A stretch of DNA of 64,000 nt from assembly GCA_003956705.1 (NCBI GenBank), contig QZCP01000255.1, forward strand, positions 1 through 64,000, read 5' to 3'. The first letter of the stretch is position 1. Every line of letters starts with the position of its first letter. The position numbers and the translations under genes are program-made. The stretch is from Brevipalpus yothersi. Lineage: Eukaryota; Arthropoda; Arachnida; Trombidiformes; Tenuipalpidae. This document shows, one piece after another, positions 38,394 to 52,400 of this stretch. The notes under the pieces are model-generated. The model ran no database searches, was not told the origin of the DNA, and saw only the letters and a list, made by a program, of their open reading frames with translations.

Positions 38394-38883
38394 TCAGGTT
38401 AAACATTTAGTCAGGCCCTGTATGAACTCTGAAAATGAATTGAGAACGATTCTTAAGTGGAGTTCCATGATCTTAAGAGATTCAACTATGAGTTGGATGA
38501 CACTTACCTCTTCCTGTGTTCATCTGGCGGTCAACGAAAGTAAAAAATGGCAAAGCCAAATTAGTGAAGCTCATAGTCGAGAGAAACGAGGAAACAGCCA
38601 TCCCAAGATCAGTGCGGAGGCCTGCGAACCAATACAAAATCACAATGAAGTTCGGAAAAATTTTTCAAGAGATTTCCAGGCGATTTGTGATAAACTCACT
38701 TCTTATGTTGGCCATTTGTGCAGAAAAAAATTTCGTAGCCACCTCCTTTACACAATTGAACGTGGTTTCCGAGATTGAAATAACTCGTCTCTGCTCTAAT
38801 GAATGAAGTGATGGACTAACAAAATCAACAGTGCTGAGAAGTAATATCAAGAGAAACATGAGAAGCTCTCTTGCGATCATCAT
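38394..38883 (-). CDS. Small secreted two-cysteine protein, copy 2 (110 aa)
   Basis: Three exons: 38883-38700 (184 nt), 38621-38508 (114 nt) and 38428-38394 (35 nt), introns phase 1. The signal peptide is LLMFLLILLLSTVDFVSPS. The mature part keeps the two cysteines (TFNCVKEVATKF and a terminal TKCLT). It is clearly paralogous to the gene at 35051-35527, with high identity in the signal peptide and lower in the mature part. That pattern suggests relaxed or diversifying selection on the secreted portion. Function unknown. Confidence 0.65.
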
Positions 38884-39374
38884 GGTGGTAGAGAAAGCTC
38901 TGAGTGAATTTTGCTTGGCAAGGATGGAAGGATCATCAGAGCATTCTATTATAATCTATGCAGCTTACTCTCATTATTTTTTCAAACATCTGCGGAAGTT
39001 ATCCAAGCACATTTGAATTCTAATTAAATAGCAAACAAGAATGAATGGTGATTATCTGTTCCCCTCACAAATGCTTACTTCATTCAACAGCAATTTATCA
39101 TCATGATGAAATCACACTGACAAGATGTGATCTTTCAATCTGATGATCCAATTCCAAGTTCCAGTTTGTAATCAAGTGAAAGAGTGGTGGCAATCATTCA
39201 TGCTCACACTCCAGTTGGAGGCAAACAAGGACACTCAATAGCTCATCTATAAAAAAGTTGACTTGCATAAAATCTAGACTATAATCTAAAATCTTATCAT
39301 TGGGGGTTGACGGCCATTATCAGAGATTTTCGATGGATCTCTGGGAACTTCATCGATGACTATTCTAACAACTA

Positions 39375-39675
39375 CAGGGTGGGCCAAAAGTTTCTCGTCC
39401 TGATAAAATTGAGTTGAGAACTGATATTTTCTGGCCACGAGATATGACTGTTTGATAATTTTTGACCACTCTATCTTTCCGGAAAAGTCTGTTTACTTGG
39501 AAAATTTCATCTATCATGACCATTAAATCCATATTTCTTTATGGTACAATGGCTTAATTAGACTTTTTTGGAGAGATAGGGTAGTCAAAAATTATCAAAC
39601 AGTTATATCTCGTGGCCAAAAAATATCAGTTCTCAACTCAATTTTATCAGGACGAGAAACTTTTGGCCTACCCTG
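39375..39675. mobile_element. 301-bp MITE with long terminal inverted repeats, mariner/Tc1 type
   Basis: The ends are CAGGGTGGGCCAAAAGTTTC and its inverted complement (GAAACTTTTGGCCTACCCTG). The inverted repeats extend about 105-110 bp on each side (to about 39485, and from about 39568). They are flanked by TA at 39373-39374 and 39676-39677, the target duplication of Tc1/mariner elements. There is no transposase frame, so it is non-autonomous. It lies in the right unit of the duplication and is not seen in the left one. Confidence 0.9.
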
Positions 39676-40257
39676 TAGTGCATCCCTCGGAGGGAAGAGA
39701 GTAATCATGGTGGCTCTGATCTATATTCAAATCCAGTTGATTTATCATCTCAGCTAACATTTTGTAAACTCAAGATTCCATATATTTTCTGAGCCCTATT
39801 CAAAATGAGTTTATTCTGCTAAGGCAATGTCTTCCAAAAACAAAATGGTTCTGGTACTGGGATCATCGTAATACAGAGGGATTATTTCGAAGCAGAAGGT
39901 TAACAAGAGATGTAAATGAGATAGTCTACAATGTAAAACTTTGGACAAATAATCCTTATGATAACATGGTGCTTCGATCAGATAAAATATATCCTACTTT
40001 CTGCTGTTTACCTTGTTATCCTGTGACTTATGATCAGTGATCATGCTAATATCGCTCACAGGGCACACAAATTGATGTTTCATACAGTTAGGTTTATACA
40101 ACTTGATCGGTGCTGAGAGATTTATAACGCTGAAAGGAGTATGTCAACAGTAATTCAGTACTAGACGAATCTCTATCAAGACATTGTATTTGTAAAGAGA
40201 CAAGTGTCCCACTTAATAGTAATTGAGATGATTTCAGCTACGTTGCACCTCAGGAAC

Positions 40258-40263
40258 TTTATT
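40258..40263 (-). terminator. Poly(A) signal of cubilin
   Basis: AATAAA on the minus strand about 225 nt after the cubilin stop codon. The same motif is copied at 37289-37284 in the duplicated unit. Confidence 0.45.
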
Positions 40264-40485
40264 AAATACATGATGAGAGAGTTCTAGCACTGCCTAAAAG
40301 AGAGTCAATCAAGAAGAATTCATTCTTTTTCAAGTTCAGTTGACCAAGATTCCATTTGACTAGAGATCATGGCAAAAATTCAAAGGACGTTGGAATGTAA
40401 AGGGAAGCATGGGTCCATATTCATATTAATAAATTAACTGATCCCCATTGGAATCCAAAAAAATTCATGATCGAAGAGCAATTCA

Positions 40486-43400
40486 TTAAGTTTCGAGAGG
40501 CGGAAGACGATCAATCAGGGCATCAGGTGTTTCTCCGTAAACTCTAATAGGATCCATTTGTACGATGGTATTTCTTGGACTCAAGTCTATAAGAAAACAA
40601 AAATAAATCAAGATACAGATATGAAGAGGTGAATTCTCAGTCTCTTCCAGAATTCTTACCTATTTCATTAACACTGAACTCAATTCGGAAACCAACATCA
40701 GTGTTAGCAGCACTAGTCTTCAATCTAACTGTCAAAATATTGCCCTTACTGACATAAGGACTTGGATTATCCTGGAAAGAAAAAAAAGTTAGTGATCAGA
40801 AAAATCTTTTCAAAAAATATTATTGCATCATTGTCAACTTACATCTCCACAAAGACGAAGAGCGTAGCCCTCGTTGATCACCTTGGGTCCTTCATATATT
40901 TCCAAAAAGTTGTACTCACACCCTCTCAAACGTGTAGATGTGAGTGCGAATTCAGCAAACCTCAGAGTTAAGGTGTGTAAGCCATGACTTCGAACGTTCC
41001 ACACACAATCATCATCTGTGGATGGACCAGGATAATTGGGACTGGTGAATGTTCCATTGATTGCTGTTATATTGCCACCACATCCGGTCTTCTTGTCGGT
41101 TGATGAATAGAGTAGAGAATACTTGAACACAGCTCCTCGAACAGAAAACTGGAGAAAGTTTGTTTCAGAAAATATTGGTCTTGGCAAAGATTTGCCACAG
41201 TATTTGCCCATTGATATCATTGATATTCGAGGCCATTCTTCACCACTTGCTGGAACTGTGATATTAGTTGAGTCGCCTCCACTTACTTCCATGTAGCTGT
41301 CAGTCGGACAACTTGTGCGAGGTTTCTCAGTGCTCGAACTTGAAGTGAATTCAAATTCGTGAAAGTAAATCGTTATCTTTCTTCCTACTGGTACAGTCAC
41401 ATTGAAATCACAAGTCTTATCTGCGGAATTTCTCAGTAGATCGAAGTGATTCTCAAAAGGATAGCTTTCACTCAGAAGAACTCCAGATTCTTCTGTGAAA
41501 ACTTGGTTACAAGATGAAACAAGTTCAATTGTTGCCTCAAATCCGTGGTGGAAACTTTCTTCTGGTCCCGATCGGAAAAACAGTTTCATTGGCCACACAC
41601 TTTCGATGACCGGAAGTGAACTAGTTCCACAAAGTCGATGTGTTTTCTGATAACCATAGTAGCCTGTTACTTCCAGAAAATCATCATGTTCGCAGTCTAT
41701 GGAGAGATCAGTGAAACGAATTCGAGTTGTCAAATAATACTGATGCTGGCTTTCGATAGTCCAAGTGCACGGGGTAGAGGCTGGATATGGCTTTGGGAAG
41801 CCAGGCGAGTGAATGGTCACTGTTTCATTCACCAAACGCACAGTTCCTCCACAAATCGGATCAATTAATTCATAATTTAGGAAAGGATTCAACCGTGAGG
41901 TCTCCAGATTAACCAACCAAGGTGGAAGAACAGTTCGGTGGTAATGAACATGAACTTGGCTCGATGAGCTGCGAAGAGTGATCTCAGCTGGCATATCAGG
42001 ACAGATTGTGTATAGTAAAGGATCATTTTGAGTTAATCCATCTCGAATCTCAAAGTACATGATATCACACTTTGATCTATTTCCGAGCAATTGCAAGCCA
42101 TTCACAATATTTCCAGGTGTATACAATAGTTTCACTATCTTACTCTCGTCCGAACTCATAACATACCATATACAATCAAGTGATGAATTAAATACACCCA
42201 CTGGTGGAGATAACATTCCACTGGTAGCATTGAATAAGCCTCCACAGCCCTGTTTGGGTCCAAAAGTTAAGGAAACTGTGGCCACAAAACCGTCTGATTC
42301 ACTGCCATCATCATTGGAAGAGAATGCCAATGACATGATGTTGCTTGATGATTTGATGGTTGGAGGAAATACAAGACCACACAATCGACGAATAATAGTG
42401 ATATTTTTGGTGAAAGGTGAGCCATCATATACATCTAGCTGATCAATGTTAGACTGAAATATGCTGTTATGGCCCAAATTGAGTCCTGCATAGTAAGGTG
42501 TGTAACAGTTGTCCGTTTGATAGAGCTTGAAGTGATGGAAGCGAAGTAACAGAACGTATTGTGGTGGAGCTTTGATTTCATATACACAATTCGCATTTGG
42601 CATATATTTTCCATTCAAATTAGGGCTAGTTAGCTGAATAGAAGAATTTTTCTCGTCCACAGTGAAATTGCCCCCACAAGATATGATGTTGTACCTAAAT
42701 TTGACTCCTCGACCACCTTCCAGACCATCAGTGGAAATTTTCAGCGTAACATTGCCTCTAGTGTTCAAAGTCTCTGGACTATCTTCTCCACAATATGGTC
42801 CCAACACATGACTTTCATCGGTTTCATTACCTCCAATGAAGATTTTCAATGAATCATATTTGCATTCATAGGAACTTTCCAGGCCAAAATCAATGAACTC
42901 AATTCTGATGAAATCTTTGGATTGAATCTGAAATTCGTACGTACACTCAACATCTGCAATAGGAGCAGGATAATTGGGTGTTTGGATAGTACCTGAGCCT
43001 GACGTGATCGTTTCGCCACACAATCGTAATATTCTCGCTGAAAAACCTGCCCCAACAGCATCGTCAGAATTTGAACGGAAAGTCACGAGAGCTTTATTAC
43101 TGTTGAGATCAAAACTTTTTGGCTTCACCAAGCCACAGAATCGATAACGATCCACGTAAGAGTTTCCAGAAACAGCTTCCGAAACCAATATGTAATCTTT
43201 CGTACAATTCTGAGATTGTTGAATCTCGAATCTATCATAGAAAACAATCCTCATGTGGTAACCAGGTTCAATTTCCAATCTCCAAGTGCATTCAATGTCT
43301 TTTGTGTATGATTCTGGAAAACCTGGTGATCTAAAGTCAAGACTGTGAACCAATCCACCACATTGCTTTGAAACTTTGTCCAACATAAGATTGAAACCTC

Positions 43401-46400
43401 TTCCGGACTGATGAGAGTTACTACGGAAAACGATAGATACTGAATGACTGTAAGTGTTCACTGTGCCTTGCTTTGATCCACAATATCGACCTATCAGCGG
43501 AGAATTTGGATGCTCTCCAGCTCTAATTTCTACAAAATCTCTGCTACAATCTGGATCTTCTTCCAATTGGAAATCTAAGAATGTTACTTGTATGAACGAA
43601 GAATCATATTCTGAGTAGAGCCATGAACAGTAAAAATCTGGTGGATACTCTTGAGGATAGTTGGGCGAAGTTAAATTGGCAGGCACCTCAGCAACATCAC
43701 CACAATTGAAAGTTCTCAGTTCACCTTTGATTCCCCGATAGCCACTTGATCGATTCAGTTTAGCCGATATCAGGTAGGTATAATCACTGAACGTGTATTT
43801 TGGGAGGTAAGAATAAACATTTGTTTGATTGCCACAATATGTTTTTTTCTGTCCATCAAGGAAAAAAGCTGAAAGGAAAAATAAAATGAATGATAGCGTG
43901 AAAATTCATTTCCAATAGCTGATAAATTTTGCTTACCAGATTTTTGTTCCATCATGAAGAAGTTATCACATGAATCTTCATCACTAGCAGTTCCTTGAAT
44001 TTCTATATTCTTATAGAACAAAGCTATGGAAACATTATTTTGACCTATCTCAACTCTCCAAAGACAATAGATTATTTGTCCATTGGTAGGCAAACTGAAG
44101 TTCGTTGATTGGAACTCTCGATTCTGATTATTAATGAGTCCTCCACAAGCTATTTTGAAAGGTTGAAAATCATATGAAAGGATAATTTATTAGTTGAAGA
44201 TCGATAAATTCATAAAAGTTTCTCACTTACGTGCTGACGGAACTTCTCGGTAACTCAGTTTAAATCCTTCTCCTGGTGCTAAGCTGTTGGTTTCAAATTC
44301 TAGGGCCACAGTATCGGATGGACTGACAAATTTTGGAGGAGTGGTTCCGTTACAGGGGAATCGGATGATGTATTTATCTGCCATTTCACGGTTCAGTTTG
44401 GATGATGAGCGAGAATCGAAAGGAGGTATGACTCTTGCTATCAGATTATCGAGGCATTTTCCTGGAGCTCTTGGATCAGATTTCAGATTATACTGTAAGA
44501 ATTGGAGCTCATAGTGATTCCCTTGACTAGCTTCAAGGTACCAATGGCACAATCGTGGAGCAGGGTGTCCACGAGGGAAACGAGGAGAAGTTATTTCTCC
44601 AGAGGAAACTTTTTGATCACCTATTGATCGCATAGTAGATCCACAGCCTGAACGAAGAGAATAATAGTTAAGTTTAGCTTCTGAAAAATCTAGAATCCAG
44701 AAAAACCTACTGTCATAAGAGCTGTAGAACTGAATTTCAAAGCCTTTTCCAGTATTTTGTCCATCAGTCTTGAAAACCATATAGATCACATCGGTACTCG
44801 AATCGATGGTTTTCGAACTTGTGTTGGAAGATCCACAATAACGACCTATCTTGGTCCCCTCAGGACCGTCTGATCTCATTTCAACATAGTCACCAGAATC
44901 ACAATTAGAATTAGGATTTCCAACAAGATCCAGATTAAGTATAATGAAACTCAAGACTCGAACTGGTTGGTATGCATGAATCTTGTAAACACAATTAAGA
45001 TTGTTATCATAATTATTTGGATAATTTTTACTGGTGATTTTGAATGAATATGGAACTCGATACGTTCCACCACACTCTGTTAATGAAACATCAGCTTTGA
45101 AGGCAGCATGAGATAGATCACCACTAACTACATATCGAACATACATCATATTTTCAGAGCTCTCAACTCCTGAAGCTCTCGATTGGGGACAATATTCATC
45201 CAAAAGAGGAGCTAGATTAGTGCCACCATCATGAACTGCAACGAAAGTCTGTGTTCTATTGCATTCCATTAAGGAACTGATTGAAGGATCGAAGCGCAAA
45301 GTTCGTTGACTAGGGCCAATTATGAGCCACTCACATTCCATTGAGTGGGGTGGAGGATCAGGATATTTGGGTGATGAAATTGTGGTAGATGATTCATCAC
45401 TACCAAGTTCGATTCGTCCTCCACATTCAGTTGATTTCTCGGCAAATTTGAGAGCAAAATCCTGTCAAAAATTGATAAGGGTTCATGATTAAAATTTTGG
45501 AAACACTTAAATCAATTCAATCATGGCTAATTTTGGTTGATGCTCAACACCGCTAAATGAAATGTAAAGAAATAGTTCAAATTTGTAGAAATGGAAAAAG
45601 ATTCATCAACTAGAATTGGAGCCTAGACTCAGTTGAAACATAGAAACCTAGAATATGAGAGGAAAAATTTACAACTCACTACATGAGAGCCGATTGGGGC
45701 TTTGACAATGATGTGGACATAATTCGAAGTGGATTCAGGAATCGCTTGTGATTGTGATCCACAATACTTTACTTTTCCAAGTGGTGGAGAGTTGGGCCAG
45801 AAGCCGTTTTTGATGGATATATAAGAATCTGCACATGGTGTTTTGTCTGTTCCTACATAAAATCGAGTAAAGTTCAGTTGGATAGTTCTACCCTCTCGAC
45901 CTATGATTGTCCATTCGCACTCAGTTTCATTGCCCAACAATTTACTATCGATTGTGTGATTCAAGCGAATTTTGAATGTCGATCCACATCTTGGATAGGC
46001 AGTTATATTGAATCCAGTTCGATTATAATAGTAATCTGTAGAGAACGTCATGAGTGCCAAACTGTTTGCAATAGAGAATTGGGGTGTTTGTCGTTCACAG
46101 ATTGTTCGATTATCTTCCCAAGATTGTATGAAGTAATTATACTGAGATAAGGTGATGTTATCGGCACAATTGCCATCTTCCAAATTCATGTCTTGTACAT
46201 CAAAATAGGCATGCATTCCGAAAGGACTCCTAATGAACCATCGATATCTGAAATCATTCTCATATCCAAATGGATAACCAGGCGAAACAATTGAAGTATT
46301 GATACCTTGCTTGAGAGTGATCCGAGACCAGCCTCTTCGACCTTTTTGGGTACTTGGAATGGGAAATGTTGAATCGGTATCATTTGGAAGCTCAGCTCTC

Positions 46401-49400
46401 CAGTTAAGGTGGAATGAAGCTCCTTCGGCACCAGAAAAATCAACCTGAGCTATATTACTTGTGGTTCTGATTTCATCTTGTACAAGATATCCACAGAATG
46501 TTCCCAGTTTGGGTGCCGCTTCTGTGAATCCGTCTCGAATTGCAACATAAAGACGGCATTCACCGGAAGAGTTTAGGGGAATATCGATGTCAGCGAAGCG
46601 AAATGAGATGATTTTGTTGACTGGTACCATTATCTTGTACTTCATTCGTACAGGCAAATGCATGAAATTGGGAAATCCAGGACTTTGAATTGAGCCCGAT
46701 TCACCGGTCAAGTCAACTTCAGAGAGAGTTGTCCAGGTAAGAGCAAATCCAGGAGCGGTTCCTGTAGAATCTGTTTTCATTCTCATCCATACTGTGTCGA
46801 AAGCAGTTTGATTGAGTGTCGGTTTATCATGGCCACAAAAGCGACCAATGAGAGGGCCACTCATGCCAATCTCCCGAATTTCCAAGTAATCAAGTGAACA
46901 GAATTCACTTTCCTCGAAATCAAAATCATCAAACGTCAAACTGATCCGATTGCCTTTGGCCACATTTATTCGCCAAGAGCAGTCCATATTTATGGGATAA
47001 CTACGTTGAACGAAACCAGGTGAAATTATGGATCCTGAGAGTGCCTGATAGTAAGCATTACATGAGGGAGAATTTTCTAAGTTTAAGAACAATTTGAAGG
47101 CCAATCCTCTGGATCTGGTGATCAAAAAGGCATCACCACTACTGACTATAGGCCGTGGAACTTTGTTCCCACAATATTTTCCAACCAAGGGTGATTCTTG
47201 CTCTCGACCATCATGGATCTGAATAAAATTATCATTACAATTCGATGTGATAGAGGACATGTAGGTAAGCATCAATCTAATCTTCTGATCAGGCTGTGGA
47301 GCTTTGACTATCCATGTACAGGTCTGATCATCTTTTCTGAGAGAGGGAAAACCAGGACTGGACAAATATCTTGTTCTTTGCAATTCGATTGTACCTCCAC
47401 AAACGAGACTGAATCTCAATTTGAAAGAACTATCATGAACTCCGTCATTTTTCACTCTGACGATTGCGGTGCTTGAGTTGACCAAGATTGGATTTGTCTT
47501 AATGTTATCTTTTGTTCCACAAAAAGTGAAATCAACACCATCCTCCTCTTCCAATGGGATAGGTGGTGAAAGTTTCAACGGTTGACTCCATGTTGGTGGA
47601 CTACGAATAGAATGCATGAGCATCAGATTTCTCATCAATCCATCAGAAATTTTGAGATAACTTGATGAACAATTCTCAGTTCTTGGAAAATTCATCTCGT
47701 CAATAGTGAACTTGAGCCTCATATCCCAATGAGGAGATCTGATACGCCATTGGCATACATCATTCCTGTCTGATGTGAGATCAGAATTTGTTCCAACTGG
47801 AGGCCATTGGATTGTTCCCTCATCCAATGAAAGCAAACCACCACAATTGCCAGGTCGAGAGTTGTACACGAGACTGAAGCCCTTACCACTTTGTGTGGCA
47901 TCGGCTTTAAAAACTATAGTTAATTCGTTGCCTTGTGTAGTCAGAGAACGACGACCCATTTTACCACAAATAGTTGTGAGCAGAGGACCACTTGTGTCAG
48001 GACCGGAATAAAATTTCAGATAATCAAAATTACAATCTCTGTGATCCTCTATGTCGACATCGTGAATGGAAAGCTTAATCTGATTGCCAGGCTCTAATCG
48101 GATATGATAAATGCAAGTTACAGCATTTTTGTAGGAATTCGGATAGTTGGGCGATGTAATGATTCCATTTGGACCAGTGAAATACTGTTTACCACAACCG
48201 AATGTTTTCCATTCTAACCGGAAACCAGATGCTGTAGTCGGTGATTCGGTGTTGTTAGAGATGAAATTGATGCTCAATCTTTCGCTACTACTATTGAATC
48301 TTGCCATGCTAACTGATTGATTTCCACAAAAAGTACGCTTATAATCGACATCGACAATCTCTATGAAATTCTGACTACATGGACTAGCAAGTGAAAGACT
48401 TGCGAAATTAATTTGAATCTTGTTTCCTCGTGGAGCTCTGATGATCCAGCTGCAATTGAAATATCTTGGATAATGGTCCGGATGGTTTGGTGATTCGATG
48501 ACTCCATGAGTACCAGTGATATTAGTATCACATATATCCCAATATCGTGCATGGAAACCTTTCGTTGCCAACGATTGATCACTTCTCATCATGATGGTCA
48601 TTGTGTTCGTCTTTGAAATAAGTTGCCTGTGGCTAGCCAGATTCTGACAAGCCTTCAGCATTAATGGAGATCGTATTGTTGGTCCATCGAATACTTTCAC
48701 CCAATCATGCCTACATTCATCATTTGGTTCAAGATCAATCTCGGTAAAATCCAACTTAACGAGTGATCCTCGAGCTATTCTGATGTGAAACACACATTCA
48801 ATGCCATCAGGATAGGGTTCAGGATATCTGGGTGATTGAATTGTTCCAGCAGCTCGTGTCTCCAGTGATCCACACCCTTGGGTCATGGCATCCCACAGAA
48901 CCTTGAATCCATACCTTGAGACACCAGTATCTGTCTTGAAAACTAGGAGCATCTCACTACTTCGAGATATCATGTTTGTAGGTATCTTGTTGCCACAGAA
49001 AGTTCCAATTTTGGGAGATAGTGCAGTTGGACCGTTATAAATAGTCAAACTATCAAATCTACACTCAGCTTGACTCTCTAATTCAAATCTGGTAAAATTC
49101 AGGTGAATTTTGCGTCCTGCTGGAGCTGATATGGTCCAAGAGCACGTTTGTCGATGACCATATGGATGTTGAGTCTCGATTTCACCGGAAAGTCCAGTTC
49201 TTAGGCCACCACAGAAGCTTGATTGATTCAAAAATGAATAGCTTGCGATGAAACCCTGCAGTTGATTTGATTTATCAGATTTAAACATCACTCGCAATTG
49301 TTCATTCTTAGATCTGACTGATGGTGGCTGACGAGTGCCACAGTAAGGTCCAAGAACTGTATCTCCATCGAAAATTTTCACATAATCATATCGACACTTT

Positions 49401-52400
49401 GAGCCCATCGAAGGTTCTTCAAGATGGAAAAGAGTGAATGCAAGTTGAACAATAAAGCCTCTCGGTGCTATTATAATCCAATTACATGTTTTTTCCGGTG
49501 GATAGATATGACCTGTGATGGGAAAAGCTATCGTGCCATGATTTTCCCGTAAAACTCCACCGCAATCCACAGCAATTGACGAGTAATTGAGAAGAAAACC
49601 TCTATTTTCTCGACTACCATCAGTTGTGAAATTGATTGTCAACTCATTTTGTTTCGTTATGATTGGATCCGGTGGACGTGTACCACAGATAGGTGGATAA
49701 TCGGTAGCATTCTCGACATGAGGCTCGGAGAGAGTAATCCTATCGAATGCACAATTACTTTGTTGTTCGATATCAAGAGACAAAAACTGCAACTTAATTG
49801 CTCTCGCTGGTTGTGGTGGTAAACGTATATGATATGTACAAGTTCGACTTCCTGGATAAGCGTATGGATAGTTTGGTGATTTTATGAGTCCAGTTTCACC
49901 AGTGTAAACACCACCACAAAAAATACGATATTCAGCACGAAAACCGAAACCTTCTCGACTCCAGTCACTGCGAAATCTGACCAACATGGTATTTTTTGAT
50001 GATAGAATCGGATCTTTCGGCTTATTAACGCTACTACACCATCGACCCTTGAGTTGTGAGCTTGTATCCGGTCCATCATAAATCTCAACATAATCATGCT
50101 TACAGACCGGATGAGGCTCCATGTCCAAGGAATTGAAGATGAGCTCAATTTTATCGTTTGGACTTTTGATTCGAATTAGATAGTGACAGTCAAGATTTCG
50201 ATCATATTTTTGAGGGAAATTAGGTGATTGAATTACTCCTTTAGCCCCAGTATAAGTGTCACCACAGCCAGGAATACCTGCTATGGCTGTATAGGTAAGT
50301 GAGAAGCCTCTCATGATAACTCCAGCATCTGAGTGGAAATGAATCACGATCGAATGACCAGATGAACTGATCGGTGGAGGAGATGAATAGTTACAATAGA
50401 CTGCTAGCAGTGGATCTTCAAGGGTTGCTCCATCGTAAATTTTGACAAAATCATATGCGCAACTATCATGATTCTCCAGAGCCATCATGGCGAAACTTAA
50501 TTGCAAACGTTTGCCTAACGGTGCACTAATATACCAGTAGCAATCACGGAATGCCGGATAATTACCAGTCTCAAAGCCTGGTGATTGGACAACACCGTAC
50601 AAAGAATTATTACGAACTCCACCACACACCGGATTAACAGCCTTCCAATTGAGAGTGAATCCATCACCATGATCAGTAGCATCGGAATGAAATAAGATCA
50701 GTACATGGTTTCGTAGACTGGTAATGCTTCCGTTGTTCGGTAAACTGCTATTATCACCACAAAATCGGCCCAACAAAGAGTGTGTATTCTGGCGTGGACC
50801 ATCATAAATTTCCACATAATCGGCATGACATCCAGGAGAATTTTCCAAATTGAATTCAGTGAAATTCATTTGTATCACTTTATTCGCTCGTACCGTAAGT
50901 CTCCATCGGCAATCTTGATTACCTGAATACGGTGTATTCGCTGCCAATGGATACTTGACGGTGCCATTGATCAGAGGATTCAGGAAAAAAGCTCCACAAT
51001 TTTCTCTCTGAATTTCACACCGTTCTCCAGTATACTCATCAGGACACAAACAATATTGTCTTGCCTCTTGACTTGATATGCATGTACCACCATTGAGACA
51101 AGTAGTACTTGTACATCGATTCGATGATATCATACGTTCACAAGCACTACCTTCCCATCCTTCTCGACAATTACAGCGAGGAATTCCTAAGCCATCGGAA
51201 ACACAATCACCATTGACACAAGTGGCCGCACCACACGGTTGTGGTGTTGATCCACCAAGATCAACCACTTGTTGACATCCATTTGGTCCACGTCCATTGC
51301 CACGATAGCCCATCGGACATACACATTCGTGTCCAAGTGTACCCATCACACTGGCAGCAGCATTTTGTTCACATGTTGCCAACGGATGACATCCACCATT
51401 ATTGATGCCACACACACCTCGAAGTGTACACGTTTTACCATCACCAACAAAACCCGGTGGACATTGACCACACAAAACTGATCCCTTGGTGTTGATGCAT
51501 CGGACCAGTGGGCTCATTGAACATCCACCATTGTTTATCTGGCATTCGTTTATGTCCACACATTTTGATCCTTGCTTTGAGTATCCCACTGGACATGGTC
51601 CACCTTGATAGAAGAGAAAGAAGTTGATTAAGGAACGAAGTCGATGATGAGTGGGATGATGGGTGATGATGTCAAATGTCTATTGAAAAAACAGCAAACT
51701 TACATTCAAAAGTTCCTGGACGATTAATACATTCCACAGGAGGATCAATTGAGCAATGATGAGCTCCTGTTTCACATTCATTAATATCCTTTGTACAAGA
51801 TGGATTGGTTGATGTTTCATCCACTGTCCATCCTTGATCACATATACAGCGATATTTGGATTTGTATTTTTCTTTTCTCGGCAAATCAACACATATTCCG
51901 TGTCCACACAGAGCTTCGTTGGATGAAGATGCACAATCATCATGATCTGTTGTACAATGAATTCCATAAAAATTTGGTGGACATTCACATCGATAAGTTC
52001 CGGGAAGATTGATACATGTGCCACCATTTTGACATCCTAATTTAGTGTTTGCAAACTGAGCACATTCATTAACATCGTTATCACAGTTTCGACCATCAAA
52101 ACCAATCGTACATAAACACTGATAATCGTTAAATTCATCGATACATGTTGCACCATTCTTACATGGATTCAGTTGACATTCATTTTTGATTATTAACTGG
52201 GAAAAAGAGGAAATTTTTGTCGTTATAATTAACTCATTATATTTCGAACAATTTCTACTTACTGTATTCAAATCTTGTAGTTCTTTTTGAAGCTGTGGAA
52301 AATTTTTCACCACATTTCGATAATGTCGGGGTTTGTAAGTTACACTGCCATCGGTGAACAATCGTCTAGCTCTGTTAGCAATTTGAGATAAATTGGCCAA

